From the NCBI GenBank assembly GCA_964511185.1, contig CAZEDU010000012.1, positions 1 to 61,091 on the forward strand: a DNA stretch of 61,091 nt, given 5' to 3'. This document shows positions 43,198 through 52,435 of this stretch, piece by piece (positions within the stretch are counted from its first letter, which is position 1; every line of letters starts with the position of its first letter). The notes under the pieces were generated by a model. That model was not told the origin of the DNA and made no database searches. It saw only the letters and a program-made list of their open reading frames with translations. The position numbers were made by a program, and so were the translations under genes. The DNA is from CAZEDU01 sp964511185 (GTDB lineage Bacteria > Myxococcota > Myxococcia > Myxococcales > Myxococcaceae).

Positions 43198-44799
43198 TTG
43201 TCGCTTCCCCCGGGCACGCCGATTGGAAAGTACTGGGTTCGCAAGAAGCTCGCCGAAGGCGGCATGGCCGAGATCTACCTGTGCGCCGCGCGCGGGCCCG
43301 AGGGGTTCGAGAAGGACGTCGTCATCAAGCGCATTCGGCCGTTCCTCGCGAACGACCCCGAGTTCGTCCGCATCTTCGTCGCCGAGGCGCGGCTCGCCTC
43401 GCGGCTGAACCACGCCAACGTGGTGCAGATCTTCGACTTCGACAAGCACGACGACACCTACTACCTGGCGATGGAGTACGTGCGCGGCCGCTCGCTCTGG
43501 GAAGTCCGCAAGCGCAGCAAAGAGCTGATGCTGCCCATGTCGACCACCTTGGTCGCGCACCTGGGCGCCGAGGTCGCCCGCGGGCTTCACTACGCGCACC
43601 GCCTGCAAGAGCACGGCAAGCCCCTGGGGCTCGTGCACCGGGACGTGACCCCCCAGAACGTGCTCGTCTCGTTCGACGGCGCCATCAAGCTGACCGACTT
43701 CGGGATCGCCAAGGCCAGCGATCGCTTCACCCGGCCGGGCGTCTTGAAGGGCAAGTTCGCGTACATGGCGCCGGAGCAGGCGCGAGGGGGGCCGCTCGAC
43801 GCGCGCGCCGACGTCTTCGCGTTGGGCGTGGTGCTCTGGGAGCTGCTCACCGGCGGCAGGCTGTTCGACGGCGACAGCGACCTGGCCGTGCTCAAAGCGG
43901 TGCAGGAGAGCCGCATCGCGCCGCCGTCGCGGCTCAACCCCGACGTGCCGCAGCCGCTGAGCGACATCGTGCTCAAGGCGTTGGAGCGAGACCCGGCGCA
44001 GCGCTTTCAGAGCGCCCACGAGCTCGAGCGCGCCTTGGCGGGCCATGTGCTCGCGCACGCCCAGTCGATCGACGACACCGACGTCTCGGCCTACATGCGC
44101 CAGCTGTTCGCCGATGAGCCGACCGCCATCGCCGAGCCGGCGATGCCTTCGTTGACCGCGCCTCCGGTCGAGCCGAAGCCGCCCGAGCCGCCGCCTGCCC
44201 CCGCGTCGACCCCCATCTCGGGCCTATCGCGGACGGTTCGGCGCGACGAGCTCTCCGGGCCCGCGCGGAGCGCCGAAGCGCCCCTGCGGCCGACGGTGGG
44301 GATGCGCCGGGGATTGCTGGGCGCCGCCGCGCTCACGCTGGTGCTCGGCGGCGCGGCGGCGGTGGTGGCCTGGCAGGCTCGAACGAGCGGCAGGGGAGGG
44401 GAGCTCGGACCTTCGGTCGAGGCAGCGCCAGCAGGCGCGGGGAGCCCGGAGCCGAAAGCGCCCGAGGGGCTGCCCGAGCTGGAGGTGGCGCTCCCCGCGC
44501 CGAGCCCGCCGCTGACGTCTCAAGCCGCCCCGGATGCCTCGGCCGAGGTGGCGATGGGCCGGTTGACGGTCCGGGCCGTCCCTTGGGCGACGCTCTACAT
44601 CAACGGTGAGCGGCGGGGAGAGGTGAGCCCGCGCCCCAGGAACTTCGAGCTGCCGGTCGGACGCTACGCGCTCGTCTTCCGGCACACCCGCGGCCGCCGC
44701 GTCCGCACGGTGGAGCTGAGCCCCGACAAGCCGACCTTCGTCGGGGTCGAGTTCGACATCCCCAGCAAGCCGGGCATGCCGAACCCCGCTGGCGACTGA
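43198..44799 (+). CDS. Second Ser/Thr protein kinase with a membrane anchor and one PEGA-like domain
   Basis: The 533-residue protein starts at TTG 43198 and goes directly into the kinase domain: Gly loop LAEGGMAEIYLCA, Lys44, HRDVTPQNVLV (Asp149), DFG 167-169 and AYMAPEQARGG. After a Pro-rich stretch (about 320-340) there is one membrane helix (GLLGAAALTLVLGGAAAVVA). The extracytoplasmic end has a single PEGA-like domain (GRLTVRAVPWATLYINGERR). It is 50-60% similar by eye to its upstream neighbour, so the pair probably arose by duplication. A purine-rich AAAGGG lies upstream of TTG. Substrates are unknown. Confidence 0.9.
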   Translation: MSLPPGTPIGKYWVRKKLAEGGMAEIYLCAARGPEGFEKDVVIKRIRPFLANDPEFVRIFVAEARLASRLNHANVVQIFDFDKHDDTYYLAMEYVRGRSLWEVRKRSKELMLPMSTTLVAHLGAEVARGLHYAHRLQEHGKPLGLVHRDVTPQNVLVSFDGAIKLTDFGIAKASDRFTRPGVLKGKFAYMAPEQARGGPLDARADVFALGVVLWELLTGGRLFDGDSDLAVLKAVQESRIAPPSRLNPDVPQPLSDIVLKALERDPAQRFQSAHELERALAGHVLAHAQSIDDTDVSAYMRQLFADEPTAIAEPAMPSLTAPPVEPKPPEPPPAPASTPISGLSRTVRRDELSGPARSAEAPLRPTVGMRRGLLGAAALTLVLGGAAAVVAWQARTSGRGGELGPSVEAAPAGAGSPEPKAPEGLPELEVALPAPSPPLTSQAAPDASAEVAMGRLTVRAVPWATLYINGERRGEVSPRPRNFELPVGRYALVFRHTRGRRVRTVELSPDKPTFVGVEFDIPSKPGMPNPAGD

Positions 44800-44903
44800 C
44801 GCTCCGCGCGTCCCGGTGCCGTTGAGCCCGCCTTGAGCCGCGGTCGCGCCGGCTCGTCCTGAACCACCCACACGACACGACAACCGGCCGGCGGAGGTGC
44901 GTC

Positions 44904-44932
44904 TTGATTTTCCATTCAGTATCCGGTACTAA
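44904..44932 (+). promoter_or_regulatory. Sigma-70-type promoter for the MerR-like gene
   Basis: TTGATT (44904-44909), 17-base spacing, TACTAA (44927-44932), in an AT-rich island unlike its surroundings. The start codon is about 43 bases further on. Further AT-rich bases (CAATATCATCC) offer another possible -10. Confidence 0.5.
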
Positions 44933-44974
44933 CTATCCAGCATTCAATATCATCCTTTTAAAGGATTCGATCGA

Positions 44975-45502
<528 letters not shown>

Positions 45503-45530
45503 GTGCTGGCGAAGACGAGAGGAGGGGACA

Positions 45531-46022
45531 ATGAGCGAGGTGAAAGAAGAAGTCCCGCTGGGGCCATCGAATGACGCCGGCGAGGAGCAGCGTCGGCGCT
45601 CGAAGACCATGTCGCGCAAGGAGATGGCGCGCGATCTGCGGCGCCGCCGGTTGTTGGGAGAGGTCGACCCGGAAGAGCAAGAGCTGCTCCGGACGATCGA
45701 GACGCAGCGGCCGCGCACCCGCGCCGAGTGCGTCAACGGGCCACGCCCCTGCATGTTCGTGTCCTGCAAGCACCACCTGTACCTCGACGTGAACCCCGAG
45801 ACGGGGTCCATCAAGCTCAACTTCCCCGACAAGGAGATCTGGGAGCTCGAGCACACCTGCGCCCTGGACGTGGCCGAGAAGGGCGGCATCACGCTGGAGG
45901 AGGTCGGCGAGATCATGAACCTGACGCGCGAGCGCATTCGCCAGGTCGAGACCCGGGGGCTGATGAAGCTCCGCGAGGCCACCGAGGCGGACCCGCCGCG
46001 CAAGGACATCATCTCGGAGTGA
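45531..46022 (+). CDS. Sigma-70 region-4-like DNA-binding protein with Cys/His patch
   Basis: The 163-residue protein ends in a helix-turn-helix like sigma region 4 (GITLEEVGEIMNLTRERIRQ, VETRGLMKLRE), but it lacks regions 2 and 3, so it is not a full sigma factor. Before it lies a conserved block CVNGPRPCMFVSCKHHLYLD (Cys, Cys, Cys, His, His), which could bind metal, and NPETGSIKLNFPDKEIWELE. GAGGAGGGG before ATG is an excellent ribosome site, so expression should be strong. Proteins of this layout are found across deltaproteobacteria and have no assigned function that I know. It lies 93 bases upstream of purH. Confidence 0.8.
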   Translation: MSEVKEEVPLGPSNDAGEEQRRRSKTMSRKEMARDLRRRRLLGEVDPEEQELLRTIETQRPRTRAECVNGPRPCMFVSCKHHLYLDVNPETGSIKLNFPDKEIWELEHTCALDVAEKGGITLEEVGEIMNLTRERIRQVETRGLMKLREATEADPPRKDIISE

Positions 46023-46115
46023 GCGGTCGAGGGGCTCCGTGGCCGCGGAGCCCTCGTGGGAGGCGCTTCTTCGTTGCGTTGACCCAAGCGGGCACCCGTT
46101 GCTAAGGCGCCCAGC

Positions 46116-47660
46116 GTGATCGCTCTGCTCAGTGTCTCGGACAAGCGCGGGCTCGTGCCCTTCGCACGTGGGCTGACCCAGCTTGGTTTTTCCCTGCTGT
46201 CGACCGGCGGAACAATGGACGCCCTGGTGAAGGAAGGCGTGCCGGTCAAGAAGGTTTCGGAGCACACCCAGAGCCCCGAGATTCTCGGCGGCCGGGTCAA
46301 GACGCTCCACCCCCGCATTCACGGCGGCATCCTCGCGCGGCTCGACTTGCCGCAAGACCAGGCCGACTTGAAGGCGCAAGGCATCGAGCCGATCTCGCTG
46401 GTGGTGGTGAACCTCTACCCGTTCCGCGAGACGGTGGCCAAGGGCGCCTCGGAGGCAGACACCCTCGAGCAGATCGACATCGGCGGTCCGGCGATGGTCC
46501 GCGCCGCCGCCAAGAACGCCGCGCACGTCGGCGTGGTGGTCGACCCGGACGACTACGAGCCCATCTTGCATGAGCTTCAGGCGTCGCGCGCCCTCTCGGA
46601 GGCGACGCGCCGCAAGCTGCAACGCAAGGCCTTCGCGCACACGGCGGCGTACGACGCGTCGATCGCGGCGTACCTGAACGAGCGCGCCGCGGAGCCGTTC
46701 CCGGAGGAGCTCGCGTCGTCGTTCCAGAAGGTGCAGGCGCTTCGCTACGGCGAGAACCCGCACCAGCGCGGCGCCTACTACCGCGAGTTCGCCGCTCCCG
46801 CCGAGCCGACGGTGGCGTTCTCGAAGGTGCTGCAGGGCAAGGAGCTCTCGTACAACAACCTGCTCGATCTGGACGCCGCGCTCGGCCTGGTGCTCGAGTT
46901 CCCCGAGAGCCCGTGCGCGGTGATCATCAAGCACAACACGCCCTGCGGCGTGGCGATCGACGGCGCGCTCGAGAAGGCGTACCGCACCGCGCGGGCGGCC
47001 GACGAGGTCTCGGCCTTTGGCGGCATCGTCGCGCTCAACCGCGACGTCGACGCGCCCACTGCCCGCGCGCTGGCGGAGACCTTCCTCGAGGCGGTGATCG
47101 CCCCCCGCTACACGCCCGAGGCGCTGCAGGTGCTCGCGGCGAAGAAGAACCTCCGGCTCCTCGAGGCCGGACCGGCGCTCGCGTCGCCCCACGCCCAGCC
47201 GCGGCCGCAGGTCGACGCGCGCAGCATCTCGGGCGGCATCTTGCTGATGGACCGCGACGCCGTGGAGCCGAAGCTCGAGTGGAAGGTGGTGACCCGGCGC
47301 GCGCCGACGGCCGAGGAAGAGCGGGCGCTGCGCTTCGCCTGGCGCGTGTGCAAGCACGTCAAGAGCAACGCGATCGTCTTCTCCAATGGCGAGCGGTTGC
47401 TCGCCGCGGGCGGCGGCCAGACCAGCCGGGTCGACTCGGCGCGCATCGCGGCCGAGAAGGGCGGCGCGGCGCTGGTCGGCAGCGCGGTCGCCTCCGACGC
47501 GTTCTTCCCCTTCCGCGACGGCCTCGACGCGGTGGCCAAGGCGGGCGCGCGCTGCGTGGTTCAGCCCGGCGGCTCGATGCGCGACGCGGAGGTGATCGCC
47601 GCCGCGGACGAGCATGGGCTGGCGATGGTGTTCACTGGGGTTCGTCACTTCCGGCACTGA
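46116..47660 (+). CDS. purH: Bifunctional AICAR formyltransferase / IMP cyclohydrolase
   Basis: The 514-residue protein carries out the last two steps of IMP synthesis. The N-terminal IMP cyclohydrolase has ALLSVSDKRGLVPFARGL, STGGT, TGxPEILGGRVKTLHPRIHGG-type sequence (EILGGRVKTLHPRIHGGILA) and the LYPF motif. The C-terminal AICAR transformylase has RYGENPHQRGAYYRE, KHNTPCGVAI (active Lys/His), SAFGGIVALNRDVD, and the end QPGGSMRDAEVIAAADEHG. The start is GTG at 46116. purD follows after 2 bases, so the two purine genes are coupled. Confidence 0.98.
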   Translation: MIALLSVSDKRGLVPFARGLTQLGFSLLSTGGTMDALVKEGVPVKKVSEHTQSPEILGGRVKTLHPRIHGGILARLDLPQDQADLKAQGIEPISLVVVNLYPFRETVAKGASEADTLEQIDIGGPAMVRAAAKNAAHVGVVVDPDDYEPILHELQASRALSEATRRKLQRKAFAHTAAYDASIAAYLNERAAEPFPEELASSFQKVQALRYGENPHQRGAYYREFAAPAEPTVAFSKVLQGKELSYNNLLDLDAALGLVLEFPESPCAVIIKHNTPCGVAIDGALEKAYRTARAADEVSAFGGIVALNRDVDAPTARALAETFLEAVIAPRYTPEALQVLAAKKNLRLLEAGPALASPHAQPRPQVDARSISGGILLMDRDAVEPKLEWKVVTRRAPTAEEERALRFAWRVCKHVKSNAIVFSNGERLLAAGGGQTSRVDSARIAAEKGGAALVGSAVASDAFFPFRDGLDAVAKAGARCVVQPGGSMRDAEVIAAADEHGLAMVFTGVRHFRH

Positions 47661-47662
47661 CC

Positions 47663-48919
47663 ATGAGAGTGCTCCTGTTAGGCAGCGGCGCCCGCGAGCA
47701 CGCCCTGGCTTGGAAGCTCAAGCAGAGCCCCGTGCTCGAGAAGCTGTGGTGCGTGCCGGGCAACCCGGGCACCGCGCGGCTCGCCGAGAACGTGTCGATC
47801 TCGGCCGAGGATCCGGCGCAGGTGGTGGAGGCGGCCCAGCGGCTGAAGGTCGAGCTCGTGGTCGTGGGCCCCGAGGCGCCGCTGGTGAACGGCGTGGCCG
47901 ACGCGCTGACCCAGGCGGGCATCGCGGTGTTCGGACCGCCGCGCGCGGCCGCCGCGCTGGAAGGCTCCAAGGCGTTCGCCAAAGAGGTGATGGCGGCGGC
48001 GGGCGTGCCGACGGCCTCGTACGAGGTCTTCGACGACCCGAAGGCGGCTGAGCGCCACGCGCTGAAGCGAGGCCCGGTGGTGGTGAAGGCCGATGGCCTG
48101 GCGGCCGGCAAGGGCGTGGTGGTGGCCCGGAGCGGCGAGGAGGCCGCCCAAGCGGTCCGGTCGCTGTCGGCGCTCGGCGCGGCGGGCCGGCGGCTGGTGC
48201 TCGAGGAGCTGCTCGAGGGCGAAGAGGTCTCGGTCATCGCCCTCTGCGACGGGGAGCGGTACGCGCTGATGCCGCCCGCGCAGGACCACAAGCGGGTGGG
48301 CGAAGGCTACACCGGGCCCAACACTGGCGGCATGGGCGCGTACACCCCCGCGCCGTTCTTGAAACCAGAGGCGCTCGACGAAGTCGGCCGGACGGTCATC
48401 TCGCCCACGCTGCGCGAGCTCGCGCGACGCGGGGCGCCGTTCAAAGGCGCGCTCTACGCGGGGCTGATGTTGACGCGCTCGGGCCCGAAGGTCCTCGAGT
48501 TCAACTGCCGCTTCGGCGACCCGGAGACCCAGGTGCTCATGCTGCAGATGGGCGAAGACCTGCTCCCGTTGCTCGCCGCGGCCGCGAACGGGAAGCTCGA
48601 GCAGCGGCGCGTGCGCGAGCGGAGCGGCGCCTCGGTCGGCGTGGTGCTCGCCGCGCAGGGCTACCCGGGTCCCATCCGGTCGGGCGACGTCATCGAAGGG
48701 CTGGACGATGCCAGGGGCTCTTCGGTCGAGGTGTTCCACGCGGGAACCCGCTCGGAGGGCGAGCGGCTGGTCACCGCGGGCGGCCGGGTGATGACGGTGT
48801 GTGCTTTCGGCGAGGATTTGAAGCAGGCTCGGGCGCGGGCATACGAAGCCGCGGGGCGGGTTCGTTTCGAGGGCATGCACATGAGGCGTGACATCGGCGC
48901 GAGGGCGCTCGACGCGTGA
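47663..48919 (+). CDS. purD: Phosphoribosylamine-glycine ligase
   Basis: The 418-residue GARS enzyme joins glycine to phosphoribosylamine in purine synthesis. Landmarks are LLLGSGAREHALAWKL, WCVPGNPGTAR, VGPEAPLVNGVADAL, VVKADGLAAGKGVVVA (ATP-grasp), PPAQDHKRVGEGYTGPNTGG and FNCRFGDPETQVLM. ATG at 47663 begins two bases after the purH stop. Its stop codon overlaps the GTG start of lptF, so purine and LPS-export genes form one transcription run. No unusual residues. Confidence 0.98.
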   Translation: MRVLLLGSGAREHALAWKLKQSPVLEKLWCVPGNPGTARLAENVSISAEDPAQVVEAAQRLKVELVVVGPEAPLVNGVADALTQAGIAVFGPPRAAAALEGSKAFAKEVMAAAGVPTASYEVFDDPKAAERHALKRGPVVVKADGLAAGKGVVVARSGEEAAQAVRSLSALGAAGRRLVLEELLEGEEVSVIALCDGERYALMPPAQDHKRVGEGYTGPNTGGMGAYTPAPFLKPEALDEVGRTVISPTLRELARRGAPFKGALYAGLMLTRSGPKVLEFNCRFGDPETQVLMLQMGEDLLPLLAAAANGKLEQRRVRERSGASVGVVLAAQGYPGPIRSGDVIEGLDDARGSSVEVFHAGTRSEGERLVTAGGRVMTVCAFGEDLKQARARAYEAAGRVRFEGMHMRRDIGARALDA

Positions 48920-50028
48920 AGCTGCTCCTGCGCTATCTGTTGCGCGAGCTGCTCGTGCCGCTCGTGGTCTGGGTGGCGTTCCTCTTCTTGCTGCTCCTGG
49001 TGATGTACTTCCTGCGCGCGCCCGACGTGCTGCTGGGCTCGGCGGTGACCGCGGAGGACCTGGGGAAGTTCACCCTCTACCTCGCCCCGAAGTTCCTGCA
49101 GCACGCGCTCCCGGTGGCGCTGCTCCTGGCGATTCTGCTCGGCATCGGGCGGCTGTCGGAGGACTCCGAGCTGACGGCGATGCAGGCGATGGGCGTGGGC
49201 CCGCTGCGCATCCTCGCGGCGCCGATCGCGATCGGCCTGGTCCTGGGCGGCGCGATGCTCTTCTTGGGGTTCCGCGCGGCGCCTTGGGGCCTGCGCATGG
49301 GCAAGACCGCCATCAACGAGGTGATCAAGAAGAACCTGGTCGGCGACGTGAAGCCGGGCGTGTTCTACGAAGACCTCACCGACCTGACGATGTACGTCCA
49401 GAAGGTGCGCGAGAGCGACGGGCAGTGGACGAACGTGCTCGTGCACGACGCGCGCGATCAGGCCAACCCGCTGCTCGTGTTGGCGCGCGAGGGCGAGGTG
49501 AACGCCGAGGGCACCGCCGAGGGCTTTCGGCTCACGCTGACCGACGGCGACGTGCACCGCGCGAACCGCTCGACCTCGGAGTACACCACCATCGACTTCG
49601 AGCGGGGCGAGCTGGTGGTGGGGCTCTCCGACTCGTTCTTCCGCAAGAACAAGTTCCGCTCGCCCAAGGAAGAGCTGAGCTCGCGCGAGCTCCTGCAGGC
49701 CGCCGGGCAGGCGCGTGAGGGGGGCGAGGCGCCGGAGCCGTTCTTGATGGCGTACCAGTGGCGCTGGGGGCAGGCGCTGATGCCGGTGGCGTTCGCGGTG
49801 ATGGGGACGCCGTTGGCGATGAGCCGGCGCGGCTCGGGGCGGGCGCGGGGCTACCTGCTCACCATCGGCGGGTACATTCTCTACTACGTGCTCGCGCGCA
49901 CCTGCGTGTCGCTCGGCGAGCACGGGCGGCTGCCGACGCTCTTGGCCGGTCAGCTGCCCAACGTGGTCTTCGCCGCGCTCGGCGTCTGGGCGCTGGTGCG
50001 GGTGAGCCGCGCGGGGACGGTGCGGTGA
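48916..50028 (+). CDS. lptF: LPS export permease LptF
   Basis: The 370-residue protein has the YjgP/YjgQ layout: membrane helices at the N-terminus (LVPLVVWVAFLFLLLLVMYF), the conserved SEDSELTAMQAMGVGPLRIL loop, a periplasmic beta-jellyroll (YVQKVRESDGQW to EGELVVGLSD) and C-terminal helices (MPVAFAVMGTPLAMS, GGYILYYVLARTC). With LptB (not here) and LptG it extracts LPS from the inner membrane. GTG at 48916 overlaps the purD stop, and the lptG start overlaps its stop. The assignment F versus G follows the gene order and could be swapped. Confidence 0.93.
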   Translation: MKLLLRYLLRELLVPLVVWVAFLFLLLLVMYFLRAPDVLLGSAVTAEDLGKFTLYLAPKFLQHALPVALLLAILLGIGRLSEDSELTAMQAMGVGPLRILAAPIAIGLVLGGAMLFLGFRAAPWGLRMGKTAINEVIKKNLVGDVKPGVFYEDLTDLTMYVQKVRESDGQWTNVLVHDARDQANPLLVLAREGEVNAEGTAEGFRLTLTDGDVHRANRSTSEYTTIDFERGELVVGLSDSFFRKNKFRSPKEELSSRELLQAAGQAREGGEAPEPFLMAYQWRWGQALMPVAFAVMGTPLAMSRRGSGRARGYLLTIGGYILYYVLARTCVSLGEHGRLPTLLAGQLPNVVFAALGVWALVRVSRAGTVR

Positions 50029-51122
50029 GGGGCACGCTCTTTCGGTACATCCTGAGGCTGTACCTGAAGTTCCTGGTCGCCATCTTCTTCGGGGTGATGG
50101 CGGTCTTCCTGATCGCCGACTTCGTCGATCGCGTGAAGCTCTTCCTCAACGCGAGCGTGCTGGACGTCGCCGAGCTGTACTGGAACAAAGTCCTCGTCTC
50201 GATTCTGCAGCTCGGACCGGCGGCGATGCTGCTCGCGGGCGGCGCGGCCATCTCCACCTTGCGCAAGCGCGGCGAGCTGACGGCGATCAAGGCGCTCTCC
50301 TTCTCGAGCCGCACGCTCTACCTGCCCGTCGGCATCACCGCGATCGTCGCGGCGGTGGGGCTGATGGTGTTCGACGAGACGGTCGCCACGCGGGCGAGCG
50401 CGCGCATCGACCAGCTCAACGTCGCCAAGTTCAACCGCTGGGGGGACTGGAGCCTGTACTTCCCGCCCAAGCAGTGGTTTCGCCGGGGCGATCGCATCTT
50501 TTACCTGCGCGGCGGCGATATCGACTCGGGCTTTCGCGACGTGACGATTCTCACCTTGAGCGGCGACTTCCGGCTGGTGCGCCGCATCGACGCCGAGTCG
50601 ATGCGCAACGTCGAAGGCACCACCTGGGAGCTGGGCGAGGTGGTCGAGCGGCGGTTCGGCGCGCAGGGCGCGAGCGCGGCGCAGGTGCACCCGCGCTTGG
50701 TCGAGGACCTCAACGCCGCGAGCAAGGACTTCAACATCCGCCAGGGGCGGCCGGAGCAGATGCGCGTCGGGCAGCTGGTGGAGCAGATCGAGGCGCGGCG
50801 CTTGGTGGGCCTGGGCACGCAGCGCTACAGCCTCGCGCTGCACAACCGGTTCGCCTACCCGCTCACGGGGTTCGCCGCGGCGCTCCTGGCGATCGGCCTG
50901 GCGCTGCGGCCGACCCGACGCGGCCACCTCACCGCCGCGTTGGTCGAGGGCTTCATGATCGCCCTCGGCCTGTGGGGGATGATGGTGATCGCCAAGGCGT
51001 TGGTGCTCGCCGAGCACCTGCCGGCGTCGGTCGCGGCGTGGGCCCCGTTCGTGGTGCTGTTCGTCGGGTCAGTCGCGCTGTGGTTGCGGCGAGAAGGCCG
51101 GCTCGGGTGGGGCGGCATTTGA
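50025..51122 (+). CDS. lptG: LPS export permease LptG
   Basis: The 365-residue protein is the second YjgP/YjgQ permease: GTLFRYILRLYLKFLVAIFF, helices with GPAAMLLAGGAAISTLRKRGE (the family's loop), a periplasmic segment with WGDWSLYFPPKQWFRRGDRI and SGDFRLVRRIDAESMRNVEG, and C-terminal helices (VEGFMIALGLWGMMVIAKAL). The start is GTG at 50025, overlapping the lptF stop (GTGA). Its own stop overlaps the TTG start of the O-antigen ligase-like gene (TTGA). It works with LptF and cytoplasmic LptB in the LPS bridge. Confidence 0.93.
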   Translation: MRGTLFRYILRLYLKFLVAIFFGVMAVFLIADFVDRVKLFLNASVLDVAELYWNKVLVSILQLGPAAMLLAGGAAISTLRKRGELTAIKALSFSSRTLYLPVGITAIVAAVGLMVFDETVATRASARIDQLNVAKFNRWGDWSLYFPPKQWFRRGDRIFYLRGGDIDSGFRDVTILTLSGDFRLVRRIDAESMRNVEGTTWELGEVVERRFGAQGASAAQVHPRLVEDLNAASKDFNIRQGRPEQMRVGQLVEQIEARRLVGLGTQRYSLALHNRFAYPLTGFAAALLAIGLALRPTRRGHLTAALVEGFMIALGLWGMMVIAKALVLAEHLPASVAAWAPFVVLFVGSVALWLRREGRLGWGGI

Positions 51123-52435
51123 GCTTCGCCCAGCGCCTCACCTTGGCGGGGCTGTGCTGCTGGGCCGTCGGCGTTCAGGCGGTCGAGGCGCTCGCGTCGG
51201 CGGGGATGGCGCTCTGTTTGGTCGGCGTGCTGCTGCCGCTCTTTTCCGCGCGGCCCTCGCGGGCGCAGGTCATGGGCTGGGCGCGCGCGCACGCGCCGCT
51301 CATCATCTTCGTCGGGTGGGCGGTGCTGGCGCCCCTCGCCGCCGGGCACGCCCCGACGGGGGCGGGGCTCGCGCGCACGCTCGACTGGCTCGGCGTCGCC
51401 ATCGCCGCGGCGTCGTTCGCCGCGCTCGACGAGCGGCGGCGCGCCTGGGTGGGCTGGGCCGCGACGGCGGTCCTCTTGGGCTCGTGCCTCGCCGCCGGCT
51501 TGCAGCACTTCGGCTGGTGGCCCAAGGAGGACGCCTTCGCCGCGTTGTCGTGGACGCGCGCGCCGTTCGGCCGGGTGTACGAGCCGGTGCCGGGGGCCGA
51601 AGGGCGTTACATGGCCGGCGGGCTCCTCTTCCATCGGCTCAAGTTCTCGAACGTGAGCGCGATCGCGGTGCTGTGGGCGCTGGCCTATGGGTTGTCCGCG
51701 CAGGGCCGGCGCCGCGCGTGGCTCCTCGGCGTCGCCGCAGTGGGGTTCGCCTCGGTGCTGGTGTTCCCCTTCGCGCGCGCGGCCGCCGCGGCGTTGGCGG
51801 TGGGCGCGGCGGTGACCGTGGTCGCGGCGTCGCGTCGCCGGCGGTCCGCGCTCGCCGTCGGCGGCGCCGTGTTGGCGATGACCGCCGGGGTCGTCTGGTG
51901 GAACGCGCCCTTGCGCGAGCGGTTCGTCTCGAGCGTGACCGCGAAGGGCAGCGGCGAGCGCCAACAGCTCTGGATGTCCGGGCTCAGCGCGATTGAGGCC
52001 CACCCGATCGCCGGCGTGGGGCTGGGCCGCTTTCGTCCCGCAGACTTCGCGCCCCCGGGCGCCGCGCCCGAGGTGCTCGAGCACCAGGGCAAAGCGCACA
52101 ACCTGTTCATCACCATCGGCGCGGAGGCCGGCCTGGTCGGGGTGGCGCTCTTCGCCTGGATGCTGCTCTGGCTCGCGCGATCGTTCGCCGCGCGGCGGCC
52201 GAACGGCGCGGCCGGGTGGGGCACCTGGGCGTTCTTCGTGCTCGTGTCCCTGACGCACGACCCGGTCCATCACGCCCCGGTGTCGATGGCGCTGATGCTC
52301 TCGTTCGGCGCCGCGCTCCTTCGCGCGCAGGCGGAGGGCTCAGCCCAGCGCGCGCTCGTAGACGGCGAGCGTGCGGCGCGCGCAGTCGTCCCACCGGAAG
52401 CGGGCGGCGCGCTCGAGGCCCAGCGCGCCGAGTGA
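51119..52435 (+). CDS. O-antigen ligase/polymerase-like membrane protein (Wzy_C)
   Basis: The 438-residue protein has about ten to twelve hydrophobic helices, the Wzy_C signature HNLFITIGAEAGLVGVALFA and a long periplasmic loop containing GERQQLWMSGLSAIEAHPIAG with HPIAGVGLG. Members attach O-antigen to lipid A-core (WaaL) or polymerise glycans (Wzy); which of these cannot be told. The start is TTG at 51119, overlapping the lptG stop. Its 3' end runs 96 bases into the convergent glycosyltransferase gene, a long overlap, and the last 30 or so residues are Ala/Arg-rich with no hydrophobic character. Confidence 0.88.
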   Translation: MSFAQRLTLAGLCCWAVGVQAVEALASAGMALCLVGVLLPLFSARPSRAQVMGWARAHAPLIIFVGWAVLAPLAAGHAPTGAGLARTLDWLGVAIAAASFAALDERRRAWVGWAATAVLLGSCLAAGLQHFGWWPKEDAFAALSWTRAPFGRVYEPVPGAEGRYMAGGLLFHRLKFSNVSAIAVLWALAYGLSAQGRRRAWLLGVAAVGFASVLVFPFARAAAAALAVGAAVTVVAASRRRRSALAVGGAVLAMTAGVVWWNAPLRERFVSSVTAKGSGERQQLWMSGLSAIEAHPIAGVGLGRFRPADFAPPGAAPEVLEHQGKAHNLFITIGAEAGLVGVALFAWMLLWLARSFAARRPNGAAGWGTWAFFVLVSLTHDPVHHAPVSMALMLSFGAALLRAQAEGSAQRALVDGERAARAVVPPEAGGALEAQRAE

